This document shows positions 23,125-35,159 of a stretch of DNA of 64,000 nt, in pieces. A program made the position numbers and the translations under genes. The notes under the pieces are model-generated. The model did no database searches. It saw nothing but the letters and a program-made list of their open reading frames with translations, and was not told where the DNA came from. Position 1 is the stretch's first letter; every line of letters begins with the position of its first letter. Origin of the DNA: Ischnura elegans (Eukaryota > Arthropoda > Insecta > Odonata > Coenagrionidae); assembly GCF_921293095.1 (NCBI RefSeq), contig NC_060253.1, positions 82,559,992-82,623,991 on the forward strand, in the 5' to 3' direction.

Positions 23125-25745
23125 GTTGTGTATGGTGTTTCCTTAAAGGACACTATTTCTTGTTGTTCTAACTTGCATACTCGAAAAATTATTTTCTCAG
23201 CTCATGATAATTTGTTTCCCTCTGTCGGTATCCGAAAGTGCACATTGACTCTTATTTTCTCAAATGCCACTGACCTTCCTGTAGATTAGATTTTCTGTTA
23301 TGGAAGCCGATGTAAGTAATGTACCATTCATTCCCTTACTAATTGTAAGATAAATGCATATATACCATGAAGTTATTGTGGTTGCAACGCTTCCGCCCAT
23401 ATCTAGGATTATTTTTGTTATGTTAAATAAGTCAATGATCTCAAATTTCGTGGATATCTAACAAAAATTAGTAATTCCATGAAACTCGACTGTTAAAGAT
23501 TTTTAACAGCAACAATTGTGGCGCAACTTCTATTGTTGAAAGACATTTTTGACCCATATTACTTCGAACGTTGAAATGGCATAGCAGATATCTGAACCCA
23601 AGGTTTGAATAATTTAAGTACATGCGTAATTGAACTTTATGTGGAACACATCTTTCTTGGTCATTTGTTGTTTTGCGTTAACAAGCGTATCAGAGATTCC
23701 CTTACGTCAATTTAGAAAATTATAATCACGACCTCGAGCTGAGACCTAATTACCCAGTTCTGCCGTGTCGCCAGATTTAAAAAAATCCGCGTGAGGTTAA
23801 TCATTCTCAGTGCTCTAAACCCTAATTTGTTCCGTGAGTTTCATGGAATATATTCTCTGAGAGCACGAAGCCTTAATTAAGTCGGTAGGTAATTATGCAG
23901 TTACAGTTTTGAGGATTTATTGGGGTAATTATGCACCAGTTTTCGTTTGCGAGAGCCTGGAATAGAAATAGCAAACGTTTTTGCCTGTTTCTTGCTTGTA
24001 ACTCTAGCGGTTGCCTTTCAGGGGTAAGTTTTGAGTTGAGATGCTTTGATGGAAAGAATGTTTAATTTTGAGTTGTTGTCTCTGCGCCTACACTTCAGAG
24101 ATGTTTCACGTAATTGCCTCGTTCTTTTTTTCACGACCGAGACCAACAGCTTTCAGGCAATTGTCGAAATTAACCGTAGGATTGCTCAGTTGGGGATTCT
24201 AGCTTGAAAGATTGTTTCCCCTGCTGTTTATTTTATTAATTAGCTGTTTCGCACTTCAGTTGGCTTCCCGCTGCGCTGGTGAAATTCTGTTGTTTTATTT
24301 CTATTTCTATAACGCTTAGAATAGTGAAGCCTGGTATACTTACAATGCCTTAACGATGTGAATGCTTTCAAATTGTGCTTTTCAGTTACTCATCCACGCT
24401 TTAAAAATTTAGCAGATCTCGTATTCATTGTCATTCTTTATATTTGCACTAACTCTCTTTAGTAGTGAATAGGTCATTCTGTTGTGTTGCTGATGTTATC
24501 ATTTACATTTAAATTTGTGAATTAGAATACCAACCAGAGATTTATAAATATGTATTCTAGCATGGATAATGTTGCTCCATCTCCGACATATATCTGTATA
24601 GTACGTGCGTTGAGTATTTGAATTTTTTTTGGATTATATCCTATAGCACATTCTTATTTCGGCATGAAGTAATAATAATTAAGTATCTTGGTTGACCTGT
24701 CTTAACTTCTTGTATTTATCAATTTGGTACATTTATTTGCGATTGTCTTTGAGACTACTATGAGCAAAATTTCAGAGAATAATGTTTTAATCCCCTCTAG
24801 TTGAGGAAAACGAAAGAAAAAGGAGAATATTTGAGTATCTAGAGAGAATATATTCATCAAAATGACTTCAACTGCAACCAATTTAATGCCTCTCCAACGT
24901 TCTCATAGAATATGCTCGCATATCTGTAGAAATAGGCTAGGTTAAGGTAGGTTAGTGCGAGGCAGGAAGCACTTTAGAATCAGAATAGGGCTGACATGAG
25001 ACCTAATGGCATTAAATACCGACAGAATATAACTATTAGATACATTAGAAGCCCTTATTTTAAAATTTTGTGGTACCTATTTATACCAAGCTAATTTATT
25101 AGGCTTTCTTTTTAAGCTTCGTTTCCATAAACATTCACATACACTTCCATCTTAATTTTCATCGGAAGATATTTCCGAAAAAACCAGATTGAATTATCCA
25201 TTCATATATTCTGCTCTTATAAAGACATATTCACGTTTTTAGTATTAATTTTTTTCTTTTGTGTTCGCTTTCTAGGTCGCAGCAGTAGAAGGAGAAAATA
25301 ATATCAATTTTTAGTCGTCAAACGAGAATTACTATTAAAATAACGAAAATAACAATGTTTAAACAAGGGAATTGTTTCAGTTGCCTCGTTTACACATTTT
25401 TTAACGACGCATAAAAGTGTGCACAATAAAGGTAATAGCAAATTCACAATTGGTCGCGTCAACATAGCCTAAAGAAGCCGCTGAAAAGCCATAAATATTG
25501 AAATTAAGAAATAATAATCCATTGAAATCTTCCACCGAATCTGTTCATCATTATTCAGGATGAATTGTCCTAACATTCTCCCAATATATAACATATTTTG
25601 AGGAATTATTATGAAAAATTTCAATTGGACGAAGGTTTAATGTCATTATTTTGCAAGTTGAAATGCCCAGTGTGCATACGATGTGTACACCGTCGGAGAT
25701 AAAATAAGTTTTCCCGTCCCATGAATAGACTTTTTGGAGCATTTC
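23125..25745. other. No gene seen (AT-rich)
   Basis: There is no open frame above about 65 codons and no recognisable domain, RNA or element end. It might be intronic or intergenic DNA; the sequence does not decide. Confidence 0.5.
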
Positions 25746-25748
25746 ATT

Positions 25749-26620
25749 AATGTTACTTTTTGTGCATTAGAGTGGAATAAACAATTTATAAGGGAAAATG
25801 ACAAATGATAAAACACTGCTTAAGACCCTTTTCATGAGTACTTTTAGAAATCCAACGATCCAATTTCATATTTCTACAATTAATGTAACCGATAGACTCG
25901 TATGTACCTCTGTTATCACCGATTTGTAGAATGTCACTTTTTACGCATTTGAGTGAATTAAGCACTTCACAAGGGAAAATTACTAAGGATATAACACTGC
26001 TTAAGACCGTTTTGATGGATATTTTTGGAAATCCAACGATCCAATTTCATGTTTCTACACGTTATTTAACCGATAGGCTGCTATGTAACGCAGAAATTAC
26101 CGATTTTTTTAATGTTACTTTTTCCGCATTGGGGTGAAAAGAACAATTTACAACGGAAAATTACAAAAAATAAAACACTGCTTAAGACCCTTTTCATGTG
26201 TGTTATTAGAAAGCTAACGATCCACTTTCATGTTCTACACGTTATTTAACCAATAGACTGGTATGTAACGCAGAAATTACTGATTTGTAGAATGTTACTT
26301 TTTATGCATTAGAGTGGAATGAACAATTTACAATGGAAAATGACCAAAGATAAAACACTGCATAAGATCCTTTTCATGTGCACTTTTAGAAATCCAACGA
26401 TCCAATTTCATGTTTCTACACGTTATTTAACCGGAAGACTGTTATGTTACGCAAAAAGTACTGATTTGTAGAATGTCAATTTTTACGCATTAGAGATTAC
26501 GCAGAAATTACTTATTTGTTTTATAAGGGAACTATTGACAAGAGGAAATGACAAAAGATAAAACGCTGTTTAAAACCCAATTCATGTATGTAAAGTATGT
26601 GAATATATATTGTCATGATC
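25749..26620 (+). repeat. 181-bp satellite array, 4 full units plus partials
   Basis: Units begin with AATGTTACTTTTT or close variants at 25749, 25930, 26111, 26291 and 26472, giving periods of 181, 181, 180 and 181. Each carries AAAACACTGCTTAAGACC, then AATCCAACGATCCAATTTCAT, TTTCTACACGTTATTTAACC, and GATTTGTAG at the end. The fifth unit is rearranged after about 30 bases, with a further partial block (AAAACGCTGTTTAAAACCC) near 26555-26580. The unit length is typical of insect satellites that can sit at or near centromeres, but five units alone show only a local array. Open frames across it are repeat shadows. Confidence 0.85.
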
Positions 26621-26624
26621 TTAT

Positions 26625-28050
26625 TTATGGGAAATTTGTTCTTATATTTATACATTACACGCGGAGGAATTCGCATTTTTCGTTAATTTGTTTAAGTATT
26701 CATATACTTATTTTGTATTTGATTTTCTTCATGGTTACTTAAAATGATTCGCTATAAATTATTACTTATGAAAGCTGTTCTTAAATGTCTTAATTCTTAT
26801 GGAGGTTATGATTAAATTTTGTCAAAATAGCCCTAAGACAGCTTTTTTCAACTTTTGAAATTAACTTAATGTAGGTAAATTCATCTTAATCAATTCGGTT
26901 TTTGCACATAATACGTGCTCAATCATGTGATTTTTTTGTAGTGAAAAGAAATTTTTTAAATTCATCTCCAATCGGGAGTTAAATGTGAAAAACCTTCATC
27001 TTTCCATTGTAATTTTGAATGTCCTGCTTAACTAAAAATCCTCTTGTTTGTGCATAAAATACTGTTCGGGTACCATTTTTCTGTGTTCAGAAGATGCATA
27101 ATTTTATTTAACGTGAATTTACTCGAAAAAATGTCCGGGTTTGTCATAATTCGAATTTACAGAAATATTTTCATATATTCCTGTTTTGCGAGACAGTATT
27201 CATTTCCTGACGCTTGTCGCACATTTTTGGTAATTTATTTTGGATAAAGTTATTACAATTTCCCCAAAATTTCAACGCACTTCGTTTAAAAAATGTTGTT
27301 ATTGCAATGAATTCTTAAATCCAGAAGGAAATTTTGATAAATAACAAAATGGCCTCTTGTGTTCCAACACTAGAAGAAACGCATATCTTTCACTAACAAG
27401 CTATCTGCATTTTTTGGACTCAAAATTTTTTCTACTTTTCCACACTTCAAGAAAACCAATGGTACTTGTGTTATGGTTCCCTAATGTACTTAAGAACTAA
27501 AACCACACACAATCACTCTCCGTTCCAAATATTCCTGAATACTTCCAATGGTTTTTCAACTCACTAACACCGTTCTCCAAATGGAACCATTGCAAAGTTA
27601 GCTGGCACTACTTTCACTGAGGCTCAAAAAATAACCTTACCCCCTATTCCTGCACGTGGCACTGTTAAGTGCAATCTGCATGAGTGCCTCGTGCAGGTTT
27701 ACGGGGAAAGTAACCCCCCTTTTTGCTATACACCTAAGATGATGCCTGGTTATGCCTGGGAAAATTTCCCGGGTTATGGGGTTCCGGCTACCCCACCACT
27801 CCCGATTCTCCTTCATTGGAAGAGAATAAATCCCTGATCCTAAACTTTTGGAAAATTGTTTTGTCATTTGTATTGCCGCATCATGTGTCCACTTATAATT
27901 TTTTTGTAATTGGCCTTTCTTATTGAGTCACAGTTTGTACTATTCTGTGGAAAAGTATATCTTGTCTTCTATATACTCATTTAGCTATGATTGTATAATC
28001 TAATGTGATCATGTAAATCTTGTGCCTCTGTTACAATATTGTATCGGTTA
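26625..28050. other. No gene seen
   Basis: AT-rich to about 27600. The 27637-27867 reverse frame has no domain signature and is not called. Confidence 0.45.
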
Positions 28051-28054
28051 TGGA

Positions 28055-28450
28055 CTCACTACATGCATCACTAAAAGCACAAGGACAGAAGTTAAAAGAA
28101 AATAGAGTGGTAGCATCATGCCTAGATCACATAAATGGCTCTATTTTAGGGCTAATACTCTTCTGCATATATATAAACGACATACCAGAATATATCAGAT
28201 ATTCTAAAACATACATGTCTGCGGATGACATTGCACTAATTTCAATCAGCAAATCATTTGATACGGCTAAGGAATAATTGTAACGTGACTTCTGTGCCAT
28301 ACAGTGCTGGTGCCATGACAACAAATTAGTAATCAACGATAGAAAAACTGTAACCATGCAATTTCGAAATGCCAAAGAAACGAGAAAATTAATTAACTTA
28401 AGATTTCACACGCATATATGCCTTCAGACTGTCAAACTTGGCCAGAAAAG
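28055..28450 (+). pseudogene. LINE reverse transcriptase fragment, palm to thumb
   Basis: A single + frame shows GSILGLILFCIYINDIPEYI, equivalent to the 'qGSiLGPlLFliYiNDlp' block. The catalytic YADD box is altered to SADD (28218-28229). CWCHDNKLVINDRKTVTMQF, the standard 'w...NgLkLN..Kt..m.F' block, follows. In-frame stops fall at 28275 and 28281. Similarity tails off near HICLQTVKL, about where the fragment at 38239 begins (RICVQAIRYFGLTVD), so both may come from one family. The Y-to-S change and the stops show it is dead. Confidence 0.8.
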
Positions 28451-28504
28451 GAATAACTGTCATTTATATTCCCATTCCGTTATTTCTCAAGTGAACTCTT
28501 TTAA

Positions 28505-28595
28505 GGCCTGGGTTACACGGTACATGAGAATGTACAAGAAAATGTGAGAATGTCTGAATCTCATAATGAACGGGAAAATGCACCGTGTAACCACG
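28505..28595. mobile_element. Small MITE-like inverted repeat, GGTTACACGGT ends
   Basis: GGGTTACACGGTACAT at the left and ATGCACCGTGTAACC at the right form terminal inverted repeats about 15 bases long around an internal ATGTACAAGAAAATG-rich core. Related motifs occur at 35705-35856. No target duplication was fixed. Confidence 0.5.
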
Positions 28596-28705
28596 CAAAA
28601 TGTAAGAATGTATGAATTTCTGAACGCCTGCTCTAATTTCGTTCAGACAATCATACAATTTGAACTCAGAGTCACCTGGTGGCAGACTACGAAAACGACA
28701 CATTC

Positions 28706-29709
28706 ATTTCATCTGGCTTGTATAGGCGACTTCTTTGTTTACGTATGGCCCCGATAGTTATTTGGATTTGATATGATCTTGCTTGACTTGGATATCTCAC
28801 TGATTGGATATGGGTAGCGAAAGAATGGAACACAAGAAAAGGGGATGGGTAAAAGGAAGGATCAGATGGAAAGGCGCTGAATGTATGAACCGCGAGAATT
28901 GTCCAAGATTGAGATCCAAATGATCGTTAAAAGGTCATAAAAAGCATGTGATAGGCAAAGAAATAAGATTCAAGTACTATTTACGCTGCATTTACTCAAG
29001 TTCCTGCTTTTGAATCGAGACCGACTGCAAAACGAGTCGAAATTTTAGGTGTTGCGTTGACATGCAGCGAACGTTATGGGGATCGCAGTAATAAATATTG
29101 AATTTACCTTGCCAAAAGCCTCATATTTCTCGTATATTCCTGTAGCGTGCGCCGATTCACAGGAGAAGGATGGAGAGAAATCAGGACACACTCGCTTTCA
29201 AGTCTAAAATTCCACTGCCTTTATTATGTCCTGTCTATTATATCACAAGGCTTAAGGGCACGAGAAATTTTGAAAATGTGCTTTTATTATGGAACACTAC
29301 TATCCAACAAAATTTTAACGATATCGGCGAAAGACACTGTGTGAATATTCCTTGTTAGGGGCTCCTTGTGACGAGAGGCCGGCCGCCCATTACATTCCTT
29401 ATTTTTCACCGTGGTTTAATCGTAATCAGTATTTATTCACGTTAACAGCCACTTTCCTTATAATTTGATCCTACAATGGGTAGAATGATAGGTACATTTA
29501 TAGAGTTGTTTACAAAGTGAAATAAGTAACTTGATAAAATCCTGCGGTAACCCTGATTTAAGAGTGTGCTTACGTTTAGGATATCCCGTTGACAATATAG
29601 ATAATGTATTTGACTCCATTCTGTGGATCATCAACCACTTATTCCTCTTATTTTTGTCCCTTTGAACACAAGCAAAAAACTTCTCCGGCGAGTAAATAGA
29701 GGTACAAGA
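28706..29709 (+). repeat. Unknown 1.55-kb repeat, copy 1, left part
   Basis: Closely similar to 36380-37414 and in the same orientation. Shared blocks include GGCGACTTCTTTGTTTACGT, GTAGCGTGCGCCGATTCACA, and 'TTCTGTGGATCATCAACCACTT'-type sequence at about 29618. The repeat continues after the Transib-type insertion at 35160. It has no inverted termini and no protein of note. Copy 2 holds about 40 extra bases near 37201-37240. The class is unknown. Confidence 0.75.
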
Positions 29710-29714
29710 CGTCG

Positions 29715-30676
29715 CACAGTGGTCTGAAATCGGAAAAAGCTGGACAAAAGTCCAAAATTGCGTTTTTTGAGGTAGAGACTTGAAACTTGGCGTATATACT
29801 AAAAAATAGTTGGTGATCACGGTATAATAAGTTATTTCTCCTATATCTAATCCGTTACTGAGATACAGGGGATCAAACATGACCAAATTTCCAAAAACAC
29901 GCCCGATCTCGTTTTTCTCCGAAAAACTTCGGAGTTAAACTGCTGGTAGAGTTTTTGAAGGATTTTAATGCAGTAAAAAACGTTATATTCCAAAAATATG
30001 GTACTTTATCTAAATATTCCATTATTTTTTAACTTTTTGGTTAGTATTGGTGCAGTATAATGTCGCAAAATGGCGGACCCTTTTTTCTGGCCAAATTTGA
30101 CATAAAGTAGACAATATCTTTAGTTTAAGAAAAAACATATCTCCAATTTTTCCTCAGAGTATTTAATAGACATCATTTAAGAGAATGGAGCAAAAATCTT
30201 TGAAAAAAGTTTGCCCCTTCATTAATGAACGCGATTTTTCGATCGCGCTGCACGTCCCGGCTCCGCGACACGGGGGCCTAGAGACTCGGGGACACCGTTG
30301 GATATTTCACTTTGTTTGGAACTTAATTATTTAAAATCGTAATTTGAAGCACACTATACAGTCTCTATTGACCCAAAATACTTAGCTGAAGACATTACTA
30401 GAATATTGGATCGATATACTTGGTTACTGAACGCCGTAACTCTGGTAAACATGCTTTGGTTTCGAAACCTAACTGAATCATTACACTTTTTCTTTCACTA
30501 CGGAAGCACATTAGGAACACCCTTTGGGTAGGATTTAAGTTTTCTCGCGAAGCTTGCCATGCACAGTTACCAGGAAAGGCTGCAGCCCGGATTCTTTCAC
30601 TAATTCTTTCTCTTTTCACCCACGCCGAGGAGGAGCGTGCGAAAAGGGACATTTTATGATACCGCGCGGCCGTTGA
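29715..30676 (+). repeat. Transib left inverted arm, 962 bp
   Basis: The outermost 7 bases are CACAGTG (29715-29721), identical to the recombination signal heptamer. ACAAAAGTC, a 7-of-9 match to the V(D)J nonamer ACAAAAACC, lies at 29744-29752 after a 22-base spacer. The inner edge is at CAACGGCCGCGCGG-type sequence near 30676, where similarity to the other arm stops abruptly. Confidence 0.8.
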
Positions 30677-33600
30677 GGGAATAGGGGTGTTAACCTCAAA
30701 CGAAATTACCCATTTAAGTAGATGCTAACGGTGAGTTTTGGCTAACAATTCACATTGGTGAAAACTTTTCTGCAATAGGTGCATTACATTTTCTTTGGTG
30801 CTCCGTTGAAATTTGTGCGTCTTTGAAACGGCCAGTTTCGGCGGGAAGTCAGGCTGACTGCACGCTTTCGGTGAACGCCGTTATCCGTGCCGTGCTTGAA
30901 TTTGTGGATGCCGTGGTGAGAAATGCCTTCGGATTGTGGCTTTGTGAGGGCTAATTCTACTACCCCACCTAAAATGAGTGCTCTGATGCTCATTTTTTAT
31001 CATGAATAAGAAGAGGTCAAGTCAAGAAAAAAATCTAAATACGCAGTAATGACATTTTAAGCGCTCCGGAAATTCAAGGAGTCAAGCAGGCAAGTTAGGA
31101 GTCAATGCATATTAATTATGATAGCACTGTTAAATATGTTAATCGTACTTATGAGTATATTTTCCATCAAATATTTAATTTTGTTACGATTTACTCAGCC
31201 CTGGCTTCCATTTTTATTCGAATTATCCCCTAGTAAACGCTGAAATGGTTCTCGAGGGGTACATTTCATATTATAACACAAATCCCTGTCACGCAATGCT
31301 CGTTTTTTAGTTTTAAAGGCTTTTGATAATTTATAGCCTATAAAAACTTAGGTGACATAAGGAAACTATTATCATAAAATAATCACTTTTGTTCGTCTCA
31401 GATTTGTCTGAATCATGATATGGAATGGCGAATTATAGTAAATATTTATTATTGTGAATGTTACTGTAAGGCCCCTTGCACACGCACCGATTTTGGACGG
31501 CCGGTAAAATACCGGCCGATATTTTACCGGTGAAGCGCTGCTTGCACACACGCTGGATTTTCACAGGTCAAAAGATAAGTTGCTTGGTTGTTGACCTGGC
31601 GCAGGGGATCCGCAGTGGCATTGGCCGGTAGCTAACCGACTTTTTACCGGTGCCGGTGCGCGGTCGGTCAGTGTGCAAGCTCCCATACCCTTCCATTGTT
31701 CACCATTGGAATGTTGACGGCCGTCCAAAATCGGCGTGTGCTATGGGTCTAAGGGTTGATAACTATTTCAGCGCTGCCAGAAAAGAATACGGCGATTCAG
31801 CAGTTTGCTATATCCAACTTAAAAGAGAATAATATATACACTATGAAAGGGAGAGTTTGTCCAGAGCACAAAATCAGATGAAACCACAGGAAAAATAATT
31901 TTTGTCACTTATTCTTCCGCCATACCCAGAACCCAGAGGAACAAAATTTACAAATTCATTTGGTTCACAAGGTACTAAATATTTGATAGCATTACATTTT
32001 TATATTATTATACTCACTCCATGTCAAAGCTTGATTTATTGGATCAGAGGGCTTTTGAATTTGAATTTCAAAACATTCAATTATATACACTGTACATTGC
32101 TGTAATTGGCTTAAAAGACAATGGTAGATCAAGTTTGTTATGCTTCGGAAAGAATATTAAATTTTTTAAGCACTGTGAAATAAGAGGTAAAGTTTCGTGG
32201 ATAGTAGAAAAACTCTTGTCTTACTGATTTGTAATTGGTCTCCTAATCTCTCCAAGCTGTCATTTAATTGAATTTTGATGATGGTGATGAAAATGTCTCT
32301 AGTGGCAATCTTAAATATTCCAGAGGGCAAATCAATGACGTACATTGGATCATTAGGTATTCCTAAGTACCTTCATTATTAAGTCAGTTATATTACTGTT
32401 TTCACCAACTCCAAAACTCTCGGCTGAGAATGTGCTCGAGAATATTTCATCAATAAACATTATGCTTGGTTACTGTGTGTCAATCTTTGGTGTATTAAAA
32501 ATCTAAGACTATGTTAGCATCAATTAACTTCGGTGATCATTGAATAGTAGCATAAACATTGTTCTTAATCTTTCGTAAATTATTTCCATTCAAATAACTT
32601 AAATTAAAATTGTTTTCGTCCGTTCGACTTATTTGGGAAGACCGCAAGTAAAACAATATCACGTTAACTGACGTTGTGATGCTAGCATCTAGTATAAATT
32701 TAACACTAACATTAAAAGAATCTTCACAGCAATAATAAGATGTCTTGCCGTTGATATTTTTGGTCATCTCGCATTGCTGCAGTTAACCATTTCCTTCGCA
32801 CACGAGAATTAAGAGGCACAGTAATAAAACGTTTTCCCGGATTTCTTATTGTGGTAGAATTACAAAGCGGTAGAAAGCAATATATATATACGCCTTCTTC
32901 CTAATTTCCTCCATTTTCACCCTCGTTGTTTCTTCTCTGACGCAGGATCACAGGTTTTTCGACCGGGTTGACGGCTTCCGCGAGAAGTTCGCTGTGTGTG
33001 ACGTCAGCATGCCTTCGGCAACCTTCGTGCGCTCTCGGAGCGTTTGAGCCGGCCCTCGGATTCCACACTTTTCGCCTAGCCTTTTTAGGATTAAATTTTT
33101 GATTAGAAAAGCGCTGAAACTGTCGCCGGTATCCCCTCGGTGTGTACTTTCATTTAAGACAGTAAAAAAAAATTGGTGAACAACCCTATTTCCGAAGGGG
33201 TTTTTCCAAAGGGTTTTTTCCGCTCCCTTTCCTTTTTAACCATGCAATATTACCACGAGGAAGTTTTAGTAATGATGGGATAATGAAATGGTTAAATAGA
33301 TTTTTTTACCTTATTTTTTAATAAAATGGCGTATTATATATAAAGATGGAAATTATGAAATAGCATTTTTATTCTTCCATTGCATGTTTAACTATTGAAC
33401 ATCCCATCCAATGTAAATTATCTAGAGAATATACCTCAATTAATACTAAATCAAAAGACAGACCAATAAAAATATTTTTCAAATTTGATGAAGAAAAAGC
33501 AGGATATACACTCCTGAAGGGAATAATTTGAAATCATAATAAACATGTGTACAATGAAATAAGCAAAACATGCTAGCTATAAATCTTACGAATGGAATAA

Positions 33601-34192
33601 AATTAATTTTAAACACCTAGGAATAAGAAAATGTACAATTTTGATGTTGCCTAATACCACCCTGGGTGTTAGTAATTATGATTATTGTTTGAAACTTCAA
33701 TCAATTCAATACTTCAGTCCTCCGAAGAATCTTGGTCATCACCACTATCTGACTCTTCTCCTTCACTTTCATCTATGCACTCAGTAACTTCCCACACACT
33801 GTTATTGAAACTATTGCATAGGGCTTTAATGTTAGTCCTAGGGATGCCGAGGGAGATAAGATGTGGCGATTTCATTGGACGTGGGAGGAATTAATGGTTG
33901 AAATTTAACATCAATGGTTTTAATAAAGCAGTGGAATTTGACTAGCAATAAGTGTTTTTGTTTACGTTATGAATATGTCATTCCACGAAGTCACGCTTAG
34001 TAATTCTAAATTCCTTTGACTCCATCACCTCTCGCCATATAGCGTTCCCTCAGGAACTGAAATCGGTCTTTCCTTTTAACCTTCTGAATCCAAACTGAAG
34101 TCGACTTAAAGCTCAAGTGTAGCTACCGCACCACATTTAAGATTATATTTAAGTGAAGTCACTTAAGTTAAGTGTGTAGTGTAGACAAGGCA
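30677..34192. other. Interior of the Transib-type element, no coding signature
   Basis: No frame above 76 codons is found. It contains a Harbinger-like MITE (31470-31749), a GC-rich patch at 32935-33075 and AT-rich filler. I see no transposase or RAG1-like block by eye, but short exons could be missed. Confidence 0.5.
31470..31749. mobile_element. PIF/Harbinger-like MITE, 280 bp
   Basis: Flanked by TAA at 31467-31469 and 31750-31752. The ends are GGCCCCTTGCACACGC and, inverted, GACCCATAGCACACGC, followed on both sides by CGATTTTGGACGGCC. GGC/GGG-type starts with a 3-bp TWA target are typical of PIF/Harbinger. CCGGTAAAATACCGG palindromes lie just inside. Non-coding, nested in the Transib interior. 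Confidence 0.65.
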
Positions 34193-35154
34193 TCAACGGC
34201 CGCGCGGTATCATAAAATGTCCCTTTTCGCACGCTCCTCCTCGGCGTGGGTGAAAAGAGAAAGAATTAGTGAAAGAATCCGGGCTGCAGCCTTTCCTGGT
34301 AACTGTGCATGGCAAGCTTCGCGAGAAAACTTAAATCCTACCCAAAGGGTGTTCCTAATGTGCTTCCGTAGTGAAAGAAAAAGTGTAATGATTCAGTTAG
34401 GTTTCGAAACCAAAGCATGTTTACCAGAGTTACGGCGTTCAGTAACCAAGTATATCGATCCAATATTCTAGTAATGTCTTCAGCTAAGTATTTTGGGTCA
34501 ATAGAGACTGTATAGTGTGCTTCAAATTACGATTTTAAATAATTAAGTTCCAAACAAAGTGAAATATCCAACGGTGTCCCCGAGTCTCTAGGCCCCCGTG
34601 TCGCGGAGCCGGGACGTGCAGCGCGATCGAAAAATCGCGTTCATTAATGAAGGGGCAAACTTTTTTCAAAGATTTTTGCTCCATTCTCTTAAATGATGTC
34701 TATTAAATACTCTGAGGAAAAATTGGAGATATGTTTTTTCTTAAACTAAAGATATTGTCTACTTTATGTCAAATTTGGCCAGAAAAAAGGGTCCGCCATT
34801 TTGCGACATTATACTGCACCAATACTAACCAAAAAGTTAAAAAATAATGGAAAATTTAGATAAAGTACCATATTTTTGGAATATAACGTTTTTTACTGCA
34901 TTAAAATCCTTCAAAAACTCTACCAGCAGTTTAACTCCGAAGTTTTTCGGAGAAAAACGAGATCGGGCGTGTTTTTGGAAATTTGGTCATGTTTGATCCC
35001 CTGTATCTCAGTAACGGATTAGATATAGGAGAAATAACTTATTATACCGTGATCACCAACTATTTTTGAGTATATACGCCAAGTTTCAAGTCTCTACCTC
35101 AAAAAACGCAATTTTGGACTTTTGTCCAGCTTTTTCCGATTTCAGACCACTGTG
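34193..35154 (-). repeat. Transib right inverted arm, 962 bp
   Basis: Mirror copy of 29715-30676 with the same length. Its heptamer is at 35148-35154 and its nonamer-like block at 35117-35125. Differences seen by eye include one in the run near 35063-35070 and one near 34850-34858. Such similarity indicates recent insertion or arm-to-arm conversion. Confidence 0.8.
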
Positions 35155-35159
35155 CGTCG

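Larger units (their letters stand above)
29715..35154. mobile_element. Transib-type DNA transposon with 962-bp inverted arms, no transposase
   Basis: Both ends read CACAGTGGTCTGAAATCGG inward. They are flanked by perfect 5-bp direct repeats CGTCG (29710-29714 and 35155-35159). The empty site is visible in the sister repeat as CGACG at 37415-37419. CACWRTG-type ends, 5-bp duplications and a CGNCG-like target are the established signature of Transib elements, the family related to RAG1. The arms (29715-30676, 34193-35154) differ at only a few positions by eye. The 3.5-kb interior shows no transposase frame, so the copy is non-autonomous. An 84-codon frame sits in each arm (30398-30652 on the reverse strand, and within 34172-34471 on the + strand) and has no recognised domain. 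Confidence 0.85.

Noticed and set aside
25749..26620. CRISPR-like regular repeats
   Set aside because: Units are 181 bp and diverged along their whole length, without constant short repeats and unique spacers; this is a satellite.
29458..29886. 142-codon reverse frame
   Set aside because: It crosses the Transib boundary at 29715, so it joins element and host-repeat sequence. No domain.
30398..30652. 84-codon frame duplicated at 34172-34471
   Set aside because: It is repeated only because it lies in the Transib arms. It has no recognised domain and the arms are more simply non-coding terminal sequence.
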